This document shows positions 25,455-32,920 of a stretch of DNA of 64,000 nucleotides, in pieces. Every line of letters begins with the position of its first letter. Within the stretch, counting starts at the first letter, position 1. The stretch lies in NCBI GenBank assembly GCA_965197825.1, contig CBDANW010000003.1:310001-374000 (forward strand), given 5' to 3'. The position numbers and the translations under genes were made by a program. A model generated the notes under the pieces. That model saw nothing but the letters and a program-made list of their open reading frames with translations. It was not told the DNA's origin and did no database searches. The stretch comes from CBDANW01 sp965197825. Its GTDB lineage: Bacteria; Acidobacteriota; Vicinamibacteria; Marinacidobacterales; DATDRI01.

Positions 25455-26468
25455 ATGGCAACCATCTTCTACGACAAAGACGCCGACCTGTCGCTCATCA
25501 AGGGCAAGAAGGTCGGGATCATCGGGTACGGCTCGCAAGGCCATGCGCACGCCCTCAACCTGCACGACAGCGGCGTGGAGGTGCAGGTGGGTCTCCACCC
25601 CGGTAGCAAGAGTAAGGCCAAGGCGGAAGCCGCCGGTCTCAAGGTGGGCAAGAACGCCGACGTGGCTGCCTGGGCGGACGTGATCATGATCCTGGCGCCG
25701 GACACGACTCAGCCGAAGCTATATAAGGAAGAGATCGAGCCCCACCTGAAAGCCGGCAAGACGCTCATGTTCTCGCACGGTTTCAATATCCGCTTCGAGA
25801 CCATCAAGCCCCCGGCGGACGTGGACGTCAGCATGATCGCACCCAAGTCCCCCGGCCATCGCGTGCGCGAGACCTTCCAGGCCGGACAAGGCACCCCGGC
25901 CCTTCTGGCCGTTCACCAGGACGCGAGTGGCCACGCCCAGGAGCTGGCGCTCTCCTATGCGAAGGCGCTCGGCACCGCGCGCGCGGGGGTGATTCTGACC
26001 ACCTTCGCGGAAGAGACGGAGACGGATCTTTTCGGCGAGCAGACGGTTTTGTGCGGCGGTGTCTCGGATTTGGTGAAATCGGGGTTCAACACGCTCGTCA
26101 AGGCCGGCTACCAGCCGGAAATCGCGTACTTCGAATGTCTCCATGAGCTGAAGCTGATCGTAGATCTGATGTACCAGGGCGGCCTGAACTACATGCGTTA
26201 CTCGGTAAGCGACACCGCCGAGCACGGTGACTACACGGGTGGGCCTCGCATCATCACCGACCAGACGCGTGCCGAAATGGAAAAGATGCTGTGCGAGATC
26301 CAAGACGGCACTTACGCCAAGGGTTGGATCGAGGAGAACGAGAAGGGACGCCCCTCGTTCAACAAGGTGCGCGCTCAGGAGCAGGAGCAGCTTTTAGAGC
26401 GGGTCGGTGCGGAGCTTCGCGAGATGATTCCGTTCTTGAATCCCGTGCGCATTAAACCGGGTGAGTAG
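25455..26468 (+). CDS. ilvC: Ketol-acid reductoisomerase (class I)
   Basis: 337 residues; isomerises and reduces acetolactate or acetohydroxybutyrate with NAD(P)H. The N-terminal Rossmann fold has GYGSQGHAHALNL, and the loop after it GLHPGSKSKAKAEAAG carries the Ser/Lys residues that usually bind the NADP phosphate. The C-terminal knot holds the magnesium ligands in VDLMYQGGLNYMRYSVSDTA and the EFxxxxHELKL segment. ATG 25455 follows AAAGGAGTAGCGAACTC. Third gene of the ilv operon; ends in TAG. Confidence 0.97.
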   Translation: MATIFYDKDADLSLIKGKKVGIIGYGSQGHAHALNLHDSGVEVQVGLHPGSKSKAKAEAAGLKVGKNADVAAWADVIMILAPDTTQPKLYKEEIEPHLKAGKTLMFSHGFNIRFETIKPPADVDVSMIAPKSPGHRVRETFQAGQGTPALLAVHQDASGHAQELALSYAKALGTARAGVILTTFAEETETDLFGEQTVLCGGVSDLVKSGFNTLVKAGYQPEIAYFECLHELKLIVDLMYQGGLNYMRYSVSDTAEHGDYTGGPRIITDQTRAEMEKMLCEIQDGTYAKGWIEENEKGRPSFNKVRAQEQEQLLERVGAELREMIPFLNPVRIKPGE

Positions 26469-26483
26469 GCCCCGCGAGCAAAT

Positions 26484-27173
26484 CTAAATCCCTGCTTCTT
26501 TCAGCGCCTTCCTGGCGATCCGCGCGATGTAGATCGTCACCAGCGCCGTGGCTACCAGACCCACGATCTGAAGGGCCAGCCGCAGTGTCTCGACCTCTCC
26601 TCCACCCGCGGCCGCTTCCAGACCGCTTCGTCCCACCGATCCCAGGTAGATGTAGAGGAAGGTCCCGGGGATGATCCCGATCGTCGAGGCGAGCGTGTAG
26701 TGCCAGAAGGAAATCCGCGTCAAACCGTAAGCGTAGTTCTGGAAATTGAACGGGAAGACGGGCGAGAGCCGCGTCAGGAACACGATCTTCCAGCCCTCCT
26801 TGGCAACCGCGCGATCGACCGCCGAGAAACGCGGCTTCGATTGAATCCACTCCTCCACCTGCCTGCGCGCAAGATGTCGGGATACCAAGAATGCGAGCGT
26901 CAACCCTGCCGTGGCGCCTACCAGGACCGCTCCGAAACCGGGGAGGAGACCGAAGGTGGCGCCCGCGGCCAAGGTCAGGAGCGATCCCGGGAGCAATAGG
27001 ACGGTTGCCACAGCGTAGGCGAGCGCGAAGACTAGCAATCCTGCCGGTCCGAGCCCCTGAATCCACTCGTTAAAGGCTGTCAGCCAGTCCGCGAGCGGTA
27101 GCGCGCGCAGTGAGAGCAAGGCGGCGACGATCAAGACAGTGATGCCGATCTTCAGCCAAGTGCGAGCTTGCAT
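26484..27173 (-). CDS. TVP38/TMEM64 (VTT/DedA-like) membrane protein
   Basis: 229 residues with five to six hydrophobic helices. The VTT-domain signature is plain: LLPGSLLTLAAGATFGLLPG, LAFLVSRHLAR, and the re-entrant FNFQNYAYGLTRISFWHYTL with GIIPGTFLYIYLGS. Family members act in lipid scrambling or membrane homeostasis in eukaryotes; the bacterial role is uncertain. ATG 27173 lies 2 bp after the stop of the flavoprotein gene, so the two are one operon. The longer open frame upstream is a shadow of that flavoprotein gene and was left out. Confidence 0.88.
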   Translation of the reverse strand: MQARTWLKIGITVLIVAALLSLRALPLADWLTAFNEWIQGLGPAGLLVFALAYAVATVLLLPGSLLTLAAGATFGLLPGFGAVLVGATAGLTLAFLVSRHLARRQVEEWIQSKPRFSAVDRAVAKEGWKIVFLTRLSPVFPFNFQNYAYGLTRISFWHYTLASTIGIIPGTFLYIYLGSVGRSGLEAAAGGGEVETLRLALQIVGLVATALVTIYIARIARKALKEAGI

Positions 27174-27175
27174 CG

Positions 27176-28636
27176 TCACCTTCGGATGCGGTAGAGCCAA
27201 CGAAAGATCTTGGCGACGGTGGGCGTGAGGCGCTCCTTCTGGTAGAGGTCGCCGACTCGTTGAACGCACTGGGAAAGAGTTGGGTAGGCGTGAATGGTCG
27301 AGGACAGTTGGGCGAGTCCGACTCCGTGCTTGGCGGCGACGACCAGCTCGTGGAGCACATCGCCGGCATGAACGCCGACCACCGTGGCACCTAGGATCCG
27401 ATCCTTGCCGGGCGGTGTCACGACCTTCACGAACCCGAGGGCCTCGCCCTCGGTGATCGCGCGATCGAGATCGCTCCAGTCGAAGCGATAGATGGAATGG
27501 GGAACGCCTTGCTTCTTCGCCTGATCCTCGCTGAGCCCAACGTGGGCTAGCTCGGGATCGGTGTAGGTTGTCCAGGGCACCCAGCGATAGTCGCCCTTTG
27601 TTTTCAGCCAGGGCAGGAGAATGTTGCGCACGACGATGCGCGCCTGGTAGTCGGCCGTGTGCGTGAAACGATAGGGCCCCGCGATGTCGCCGCAAGCGAA
27701 GATATGCGATTGGGACGTCGTCAGGCTCGCGTCCACCTCGACGCCCGCCTTCCCATACTTCACGCCCGCGGCTCCAAGATCCAGTCCTTCCGTGTTCGGA
27801 CTCCTACCGGCTGCTAGGAGTACGGTTTCGGTCAGCATCGCTTCGGTGTCCTCCGGCCCCTCGATCGTTGCGGCAATTTTGCCGTTCCTATTCTCGAACT
27901 TGGTCACGCGAGATCCGGTGAGAACGCGGACACCCTCTTCGCGGAGGCGCGCTTGGATGATCTGTGCCGCCTCGGAATCGTCACGGGGAAGAATCCTGGG
28001 ACTGGTTTCCACCAGAGTCACTCTGACTCCGAGGCGGTTCATGACTTGACTCAACTCACAACCGATCGGTCCCGCACCAACAATCAAGAGAGATTCGGGT
28101 GCGGACGGCATCTCGTCGAAGAGGGTCTCGTTCGTGTAATAGGAAATATCGTTCACGCCTGGAATGGGCGGGACGGCAGCCCTGGTGCCGGTGGCGATGA
28201 CGAAGTTGCGGGCCGTGAGCCGCGTGCCGTCGACGTCGACTTCGTGAGGTGACACGAAGCGGGCTCGGCCCAGGAAGACGTCGACCCCCAACCCCTCGAA
28301 TCGCTCGACGGAGTCGTTGGGCTCGATCTTCGCTCGCCTCTTCCTCATGCTGGCGAAGACGTCCTCGAAGGAAAAGCTCGGCTCCATGTTCTGGAGACCG
28401 AGGGCTTCGCCCTTCCGGATGTGCTGGATGAGCTTGGCGGAAGCGATGAGCCCCTTGGAAGGCACGCAGCCGAAATTGAGACAGTCGCCGCCCATCTTGT
28501 GGGCTTCGACGAGAGCCACCCTTCCACCCAGCCCGGCGGTGCCGGCTGCTGTCACCAGGCCCGCGGTGCCGGCGCCGATGACGACAACATTGTACTTCCC
28601 CTTGCCTTTTTCTTCCCGAGACCTCGGTGACGCCAT
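27176..28636 (-). CDS. Mercuric reductase-like pyridine nucleotide-disulfide oxidoreductase
   Basis: 486 residues. FAD-binding GAGTAGLVTAAGTAGLGGRV at the N-terminus, then the redox disulfide in GGDCLNFGCVPSKGL (Cys-x4-Cys). The NAD(P)-binding VGAGPIGCELSQVMNRLG, the second FAD motif IFACGDIAGPYRFTH, and a dimer-interface HAYPTLSQ follow. The last resembles mercuric reductase-like proteins more than lipoamide dehydrogenase, but the C-terminal vicinal Cys pair of true MerA is absent. The gene directly downstream, almost overlapping, is a TVP38 protein. This pair is recurrent in bacteria and suggests a joint membrane-redox role. Start ATG 28636 has GAAGAGGGG in front. Confidence 0.9.
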   Translation of the reverse strand: MASPRSREEKGKGKYNVVVIGAGTAGLVTAAGTAGLGGRVALVEAHKMGGDCLNFGCVPSKGLIASAKLIQHIRKGEALGLQNMEPSFSFEDVFASMRKRRAKIEPNDSVERFEGLGVDVFLGRARFVSPHEVDVDGTRLTARNFVIATGTRAAVPPIPGVNDISYYTNETLFDEMPSAPESLLIVGAGPIGCELSQVMNRLGVRVTLVETSPRILPRDDSEAAQIIQARLREEGVRVLTGSRVTKFENRNGKIAATIEGPEDTEAMLTETVLLAAGRSPNTEGLDLGAAGVKYGKAGVEVDASLTTSQSHIFACGDIAGPYRFTHTADYQARIVVRNILLPWLKTKGDYRWVPWTTYTDPELAHVGLSEDQAKKQGVPHSIYRFDWSDLDRAITEGEALGFVKVVTPPGKDRILGATVVGVHAGDVLHELVVAAKHGVGLAQLSSTIHAYPTLSQCVQRVGDLYQKERLTPTVAKIFRWLYRIRR

Positions 28637-28771
28637 GAACCCCTCTTCTATCCTAGGGCCAGCGGTCGACGAGTAAGCTGGCCCACGCCTCATTAACGGG
28701 GCGGGGGGCGATCCTGCCTCGACCTTTTCTTCGTTGCAAGCGCGGGTCCGGATCGGCCAACATGGCGCCCA

Positions 28772-29434
28772 ATGATCCTCGGCATCGACGAAGCCGGTCG
28801 AGGTCCCGTGCTGGGGCCCATGGTCGTGGCCGGGGTCACGCTTCGTCCTCCCCGGGCCGGAGCGCTCACCCGCCGTGGTGTCTGCGATTCCAAAGAGTTC
28901 GGTGCCGGCCTCGAAGCCAGGGAGAAGCGTGCCGAGCTTGCGGGGCACATCCGTCGCCTTGCCGAAGAGGTGCGGGTGGAGGTTTTCGATCATTGCGCGG
29001 TGGACGATTTCGCTTCGCGTGGCCTCTTGAACGAGCTGGAACGGAGGGGAGCGCGACAGATCATCGGCGCGGCGTCGCCCGTGCGTCGCATCGTCGCCGA
29101 CGGTCAGCGTGTGTTCGGTGCGCTGAGGGGGGAGTATCCCCACCTAGAGGCGCATGATTTCGGGGAAACCGTACATGTGGCGGTGGCGGCGGCCTCGATC
29201 ATTGCCAAGGATCTTCGCGATCGGCTCTTCGAGGAGATCGCGGTGCGCTATCGTGAGGAGTTCGGCGAGGTGCGAGGGGGAGGTTACGTCAACGCGGCCA
29301 CTGCCGACTTCCTGCGCCGTTACCACGAACGCTACGGTGAGCTTCCCCCCGAGACGCGAAGGAGTTGGGGATGGAAGCTGCTGAACGAGCTCGATCCGCC
29401 ACCCCTGCCGCTTTTCGATTCGCCCGGCGTCTGA
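28772..29434 (+). CDS. rnhB: Ribonuclease HII
   Basis: 220 residues; removes ribonucleotides from DNA-RNA hybrids. Catalytic Asp6 and Glu7 lie in GIDEAGRGPVLGPMVVAGV. A further metal-binding Asp is in the VFDHCAVDDF/IVADG region, and AAASIIAKDLRD is the last conserved block. The gene stands alone. Its C-terminal GV and TGA are embedded in a GGCGTCTGAC repeat (29426 onward), just as for ilvN. Confidence 0.95.
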   Translation: MILGIDEAGRGPVLGPMVVAGVTLRPPRAGALTRRGVCDSKEFGAGLEAREKRAELAGHIRRLAEEVRVEVFDHCAVDDFASRGLLNELERRGARQIIGAASPVRRIVADGQRVFGALRGEYPHLEAHDFGETVHVAVAAASIIAKDLRDRLFEEIAVRYREEFGEVRGGGYVNAATADFLRRYHERYGELPPETRRSWGWKLLNELDPPPLPLFDSPGV

Positions 29435-29529
29435 CTGGCTTGATAGCGGCAGTTCGTCTATCGACGCCGTCGGGGCACGAGGCGCCTGCGTCTGGCTAGC
29501 TGGATAGCAGCAATGCGTGTATGGACGCC
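29426..29529 (+). repeat. Two diverged units of the GGCGTCTG...GACGCC repeat
   Basis: Unit c (29426-29468) starts GGCGTCTGACTGGCTTGATA and ends ATCGACGCC. Unit d (29487-29529) starts TGCGTCTGGCTAGCTGGATA and ends ATGGACGCC. They are more like each other (both GGATAGC/TGATAGC in the centre) than the ilvN-ilvC pair, but share its ends and length. Unit c contains the rnhB stop codon. They precede the promoter region of the M28 peptidase gene. Confidence 0.65.
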
Positions 29530-29627
29530 AGCAAGGAAGACAGAAACGCTTTTGGACGCGGCCCGCCGGACTGCCTATAATGCTTGTGTACGCTCGCTAA
29601 TCGTCCCAGCCGGTACGGAGTCATTCG

Positions 29628-31487
29628 ATGAAGACGTTGAAGAAGCGGTACTTGTTGCTTGGGATTGCCACGTTCGCCATTCTTGCCGAAGTTAGCTCGA
29701 CGCGAGGCGTGGGTTCCACGTCTGCCCCGTCCAACGCCGAGTCGGTGAGTGGGACCTCTGTCCTCGAGCACATTCGTTACCTATCATCCGACGAGCTCGG
29801 CGGACGTGGAAATGGCAGCGAGGGGCTCGGGCAGGCGAGAGATTACATCGCGTCTCAGTTCGCGAAGTTCGGTCTCATGCCGGCGGGAGAGGACGGCACG
29901 TACTTTCAACCGTTCTCCGTCACCGTGGGCGGGAACCTGGGGCCCGAGAACACTCTGGAGCTCGGAACCGGCGAGACCATGGAGAAACTCCGCCTCCATG
30001 AAGACTTCGAGCCGATGACCTTCTCGGGATCGGGTGAGCTGGAAAGTGCTCCCATCGTCTTCGTGGGTTACGGGATCACGGCTCCCGAGCACGACTACGA
30101 CGACTATGCGGGCGTGGACGTTCGCGGCAAGGTTGTTTTCCTATTCCGCCACGTACCGCGTGAAGGGCAACACGACGGTCCCTTCGATGAGCGGCGAGGC
30201 CATGCGACCTTCGTGACGAAAGTCGTGAATGCGAAGAGCCATGGTGCGGCTGCCGTGGTGCTGTTGACGGATCCCGTTAACCATCAAGGTGAACCCGACG
30301 AGCTGGTGGCGTTCGGCCAGGATCTGGGTGCCGACAATCTAGCCATTCCTGTCATTCACGTGAAGCGGTTCGTCGTACAGCAGCTCTTTCAGAAATCCGG
30401 GAAAGACCTTTCCACGGTCCAAGAAAACATCGACGAGAACCTCGAGCCCGCCTCTTTGGAGCTCGAGGGTAGCCGTGTGAGTCTTTCCCTCGACGTCCAG
30501 CGGAGTCAGCGCGAAGTTCAGAACGTCCTCGGTTATCTTGCTCCAGAAGGGGCGTCGGGCGAAGAGGAGATCCTGCTAATCGGCGCCCACTACGATCACC
30601 TCGGCACCGATGGTGGGCGGCGTTCACGGGCGCGTGACGGCGAGGGTGAGATCCACAACGGTGCGGACGACAACGCGTCGGGAACGGCGGGAGTGTTGGA
30701 GCTGGCGCGCGTTCTCGCCGAAGAGCGAGCGAGTCTCAAGCGGGGCATCTTGTTTGCTGCCTTTGCGGGTGAGGAGCTAGGTCTCCTGGGCTCGCGCCAC
30801 TACACGCGCGAGCCGTCGTTTCCTTTGGAGCAGACCGTCGCCATGATCAATTTGGACATGATTGGCCGGCTCCGGGAAGGGAAGTTGTTGATTGGTGGTG
30901 TGGGCAGCTCGACCGTGTTTCAGCACAAGCTGGAAGAGCTCGTCGAGGGACAAGATCTCGCACTCGATTTCAGATTCTCGGGTTACGGAGCGAGTGACCA
31001 TGCCTCGTTCGTGAGGGTGGGGATCCCTTCTTTGTTCTTTTTCACCAACCTTCACGCCGATTACCACCGGCCGTCCGACGATTGGGACCGGATCAACGCG
31101 GACGGCGAGGAGCAGGTGCTGCGGCTCGCCTACCAGATGGTCGACTACATCCAGTCGCTACCAGAGCGGCCGCCGTTCGTTCGCGAAGCGCAGGCGCCTC
31201 GTGGGGGCCGAGGCAGCGGTTACGGCGCCTACTTCGGCTCCGTTCCGGATTTCGGGCACCAGGGCGACGGTGTGCGATTCGACGACATCCAGGAAGGTAG
31301 CCCGGCCCACAAGGCGGGACTGCAAGCGGGAGACGTTCTCGTTGACTTCAACGGCCGCAAGATCGACACGCTCCAGGATTTTACGGATGCGCTCCGCCGC
31401 CATGAGCCAGGCGACGAGGTCCCGGTCGCCGTGATGCGGGACGGCAAGACCGTCGAAGCCCGCGTCCAGCTCGCCCAGCGCCCCTAA
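29628..31487 (+). CDS. Exported M28 zinc aminopeptidase with PA and PDZ domains
   Basis: 619 residues. A hydrophobic signal segment (RYLLLGIATFAILAEV) is followed by a protease-associated domain at about 130-250 (SAPIVFVGYGITAPEHDYDD). The M28 core has its zinc ligands in GAHYDHLG (about 320), NGADDNASG (about 345), AGEELGLLGS (about 383), LDMIGR (about 409) and HADYHRPSDDWD (about 477). A C-terminal PDZ domain (541-615: EGSPAHKAGLQAGDVLVDFN) probably selects substrates. It would release N-terminal residues from peptides in the periplasm. Complete; the whole domain order is common in Acidobacteriota-like genomes. Confidence 0.93.
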   Translation: MKTLKKRYLLLGIATFAILAEVSSTRGVGSTSAPSNAESVSGTSVLEHIRYLSSDELGGRGNGSEGLGQARDYIASQFAKFGLMPAGEDGTYFQPFSVTVGGNLGPENTLELGTGETMEKLRLHEDFEPMTFSGSGELESAPIVFVGYGITAPEHDYDDYAGVDVRGKVVFLFRHVPREGQHDGPFDERRGHATFVTKVVNAKSHGAAAVVLLTDPVNHQGEPDELVAFGQDLGADNLAIPVIHVKRFVVQQLFQKSGKDLSTVQENIDENLEPASLELEGSRVSLSLDVQRSQREVQNVLGYLAPEGASGEEEILLIGAHYDHLGTDGGRRSRARDGEGEIHNGADDNASGTAGVLELARVLAEERASLKRGILFAAFAGEELGLLGSRHYTREPSFPLEQTVAMINLDMIGRLREGKLLIGGVGSSTVFQHKLEELVEGQDLALDFRFSGYGASDHASFVRVGIPSLFFFTNLHADYHRPSDDWDRINADGEEQVLRLAYQMVDYIQSLPERPPFVREAQAPRGGRGSGYGAYFGSVPDFGHQGDGVRFDDIQEGSPAHKAGLQAGDVLVDFNGRKIDTLQDFTDALRRHEPGDEVPVAVMRDGKTVEARVQLAQRP

Positions 31488-31490
31488 TTC

Positions 31491-31580
31491 GGTGACAGCT
31501 ACTTCATCTAACGGTTAGCCGTAACCTGCTGGTTTGCTTCCGGTTATAGTTTGTTAAGCCAAGATGAAGTGCCTGTCACC
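31491..31580. repeat. 90-bp imperfect inverted repeat between convergent genes
   Basis: The left arm GGTGACAGCTACTTCATCT (31491-31509) pairs with the right arm AGATGAAGTGCCTGTCACC (31562-31580), with two mismatches over 19 bp. The interior can form a smaller stem (GTAACC/GGTTAT). It lies exactly between the stops of the M28 peptidase and the glycosylase gene and touches the latter's stop codon. It could act as a two-way terminator or be a small repeat element. No T-run follows either arm. Confidence 0.7.
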
Positions 31581-32236
31581 TAATTAGCCACCTTCCTTTG
31601 AGGTCTTCCCAACAACTCATGCTGATCCAGATAACGGCGTAGTGTTTTGGCATGCTGCCACATGGCGGGCTTGAGCTTGGCGTTGTAGAGCAAGGCGGCC
31701 GGGTGATAGAACACCATGAACTGCGTGCTGGGGAAGTCAGGGAGCGTGAAGAACTTGCCCGCTTCGTCGGACATCTGAAAATTGGATTTCGACTTGTCGA
31801 AGTGTTTCAAGGCAGTGGCACCCAGGAGCAGGATGATGCTTGGGGCCACCAGTTCGATCTGGCGCCTCAGGAAGGGGAGGCAGGCCGCCGCCTCGTCCGC
31901 ATGAGGCGAGCGGTTGTCTGGGGGGCGACACTTGACCACGTTGGCAATGAGCATGTCCTGATTGGTGTCGATGCCCACCGCGTTCATGATTTGGTCGAAC
32001 ATTTGCCCCGCTCGCCCGACGAACGCGAGACCCTGCTGATCTTCTTTCTCTCCCGGTCCTTCGCCGACGACCATGACCGATGCGTCAGGATTCCCCCGAT
32101 CGACGACGATTTGAGTTCTGCCCGCATGGAGACCGCACTTGGTGCAGCCGCTTGCGATGAGCTGCGCCTTGAACTCCTGGTAGGTAGGGGAGCCCAGAAT
32201 CGTATTGGAGCCTGAGTCAAAGAGATCGAATTGCAT
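31580..32236 (-). CDS. Family 4 uracil-DNA glycosylase (iron-sulfur)
   Basis: About 218 residues from ATG 32236 (MQFDLFDSG). Longer starts would lie inside the phosphatase gene. Motif A is VVGEGPGEKEDQQGLAFVGRAGQ-like, with the catalytic Glu and the GRAGQ loop. The 4Fe-4S ligands are Cys31 and Cys34 (SGCTKCGL), the Cys in NVVKCRPPDNR and that in AACLPFL. Motif B, with the DNA-binding His, is FYHPAALLYNAKLK. It excises uracil from deaminated DNA. Its start overlaps the end of the HAD gene by 20 bp, implying co-translation. Confidence 0.93.
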   Translation of the reverse strand: MQFDLFDSGSNTILGSPTYQEFKAQLIASGCTKCGLHAGRTQIVVDRGNPDASVMVVGEGPGEKEDQQGLAFVGRAGQMFDQIMNAVGIDTNQDMLIANVVKCRPPDNRSPHADEAAACLPFLRRQIELVAPSIILLLGATALKHFDKSKSNFQMSDEAGKFFTLPDFPSTQFMVFYHPAALLYNAKLKPAMWQHAKTLRRYLDQHELLGRPQRKVAN

Positions 32237-32726
32237 GATTGTCTCCCGAGCCATTGAGATGGTTGAGGACTTCGGAAAGATTGTGGATGTCTCGACCGAA
32301 GACGAGTCCAGGGATTCCGAGCTTGGCGGCGTCACGAACGTTGGATGGCCAGTCGTCGACGAATAGAACTTCCTCAGGCCGGAGGCCTATTCCTTTTTTC
32401 TTCAAGTCTTCGAGAACGCGGCGTAGAGAGAGGTCTTTGTCTTGCCATGCGAAGCAGGGGCAAATGAAGTGAGGGAGAAGATCCAGCACCTTCAGAATCT
32501 CGCCCGCGGTCTCCGGTGTGGAGCGGCTGGCGACGGAGACCATCAGGCCGCGTTGCTCCAGGGCATCCAGAGTGGGGCGCGCATCCGATCGCAGTGTAAG
32601 CTCCCACCCCGACGCGTCGCGCACCCGATCGCCATCTCGCTCGAACGGAGGAGACATCTGTGCGCAATAACCGCCCGGCAAGGTCCAGAGCGTCTCATCG
32701 AGATCGAAGACAACCAGCCGCTTCAT
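32217..32726 (-). CDS. HAD-superfamily phosphatase, MDP-1-like
   Basis: 169 residues from ATG 32726. Motif I is VFDLDETLW (nucleophile Asp8, acid/base Asp10). Motif II is MVSVASRST. The Lys of motif III falls in DKDLSLRRVLEDLKKK. Motif IV is VLFVDDWPSNVRDAAKLG. Size and the WxxP/GYxxxxxPPF segment after motif I resemble magnesium-dependent phosphatase-1, a small capless HAD enzyme acting on protein or sugar phosphates. It overlaps the glycosylase gene, so the two form an operon. Confidence 0.85.
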   Translation of the reverse strand: MKRLVVFDLDETLWTLPGGYCAQMSPPFERDGDRVRDASGWELTLRSDARPTLDALEQRGLMVSVASRSTPETAGEILKVLDLLPHFICPCFAWQDKDLSLRRVLEDLKKKGIGLRPEEVLFVDDWPSNVRDAAKLGIPGLVFGRDIHNLSEVLNHLNGSGDNHAIRSL

Positions 32727-32789
32727 CAAAAAAATATCAGCGAGGTCCGAGTCTAACACACCTTTCCGTTCTCGAGAGATCAAAATCTC

Positions 32790-32853
32790 CGAGCCGCCTT
32801 CCGCAGCGAGCCTGTCGAGCGGAGGGCTAGGCCGAAGGCCGAACTGCAACGAT
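32790..32853 (+). repeat. Dispersed intergenic repeat R1, copy 1
   Basis: About 64 bp, beginning CGAGCCGCCTTCCGCAGCGA, centre GCCTGTCGAGCGGAGGGCTA, ending GGCCGAAGGCCGAACTG. A near-identical copy lies in inverted orientation at 52610-52673 and a diverged one at 43313-43360. The tail GGCCGAAGGCCG is itself palindromic. It resembles in kind the widespread CTTCGACAGGCTC-type intergenic repeats. Confidence 0.85.
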
Positions 32854-32884
32854 GTCGCAACAAAGCCAACGCGCAAAAGGGGCC

Positions 32885-32920
32885 GAGACTTAGGTGACGA
32901 CTCACTGATACAGGGCACTA
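32885..32920 (+). repeat. Dispersed intergenic repeat R2, copy 1
   Basis: 36 bp around CACTGATACAGGGCAC, 30 of 36 identical to 52728-52763. It directly follows R1 and overlaps the 3' end of the oppF-like gene. On the minus strand it begins TAGTGCCCTGTATCAG, and that TAG is the stop oppF would use if its terminal frameshift were absent. Confidence 0.8.

Noticed and set aside
27177..27695. Long N-terminal extension of the TVP38 frame
   Set aside because: The extension lies inside the flavoprotein gene in another frame and lacks membrane segments; ATG 27173 begins the family domain.
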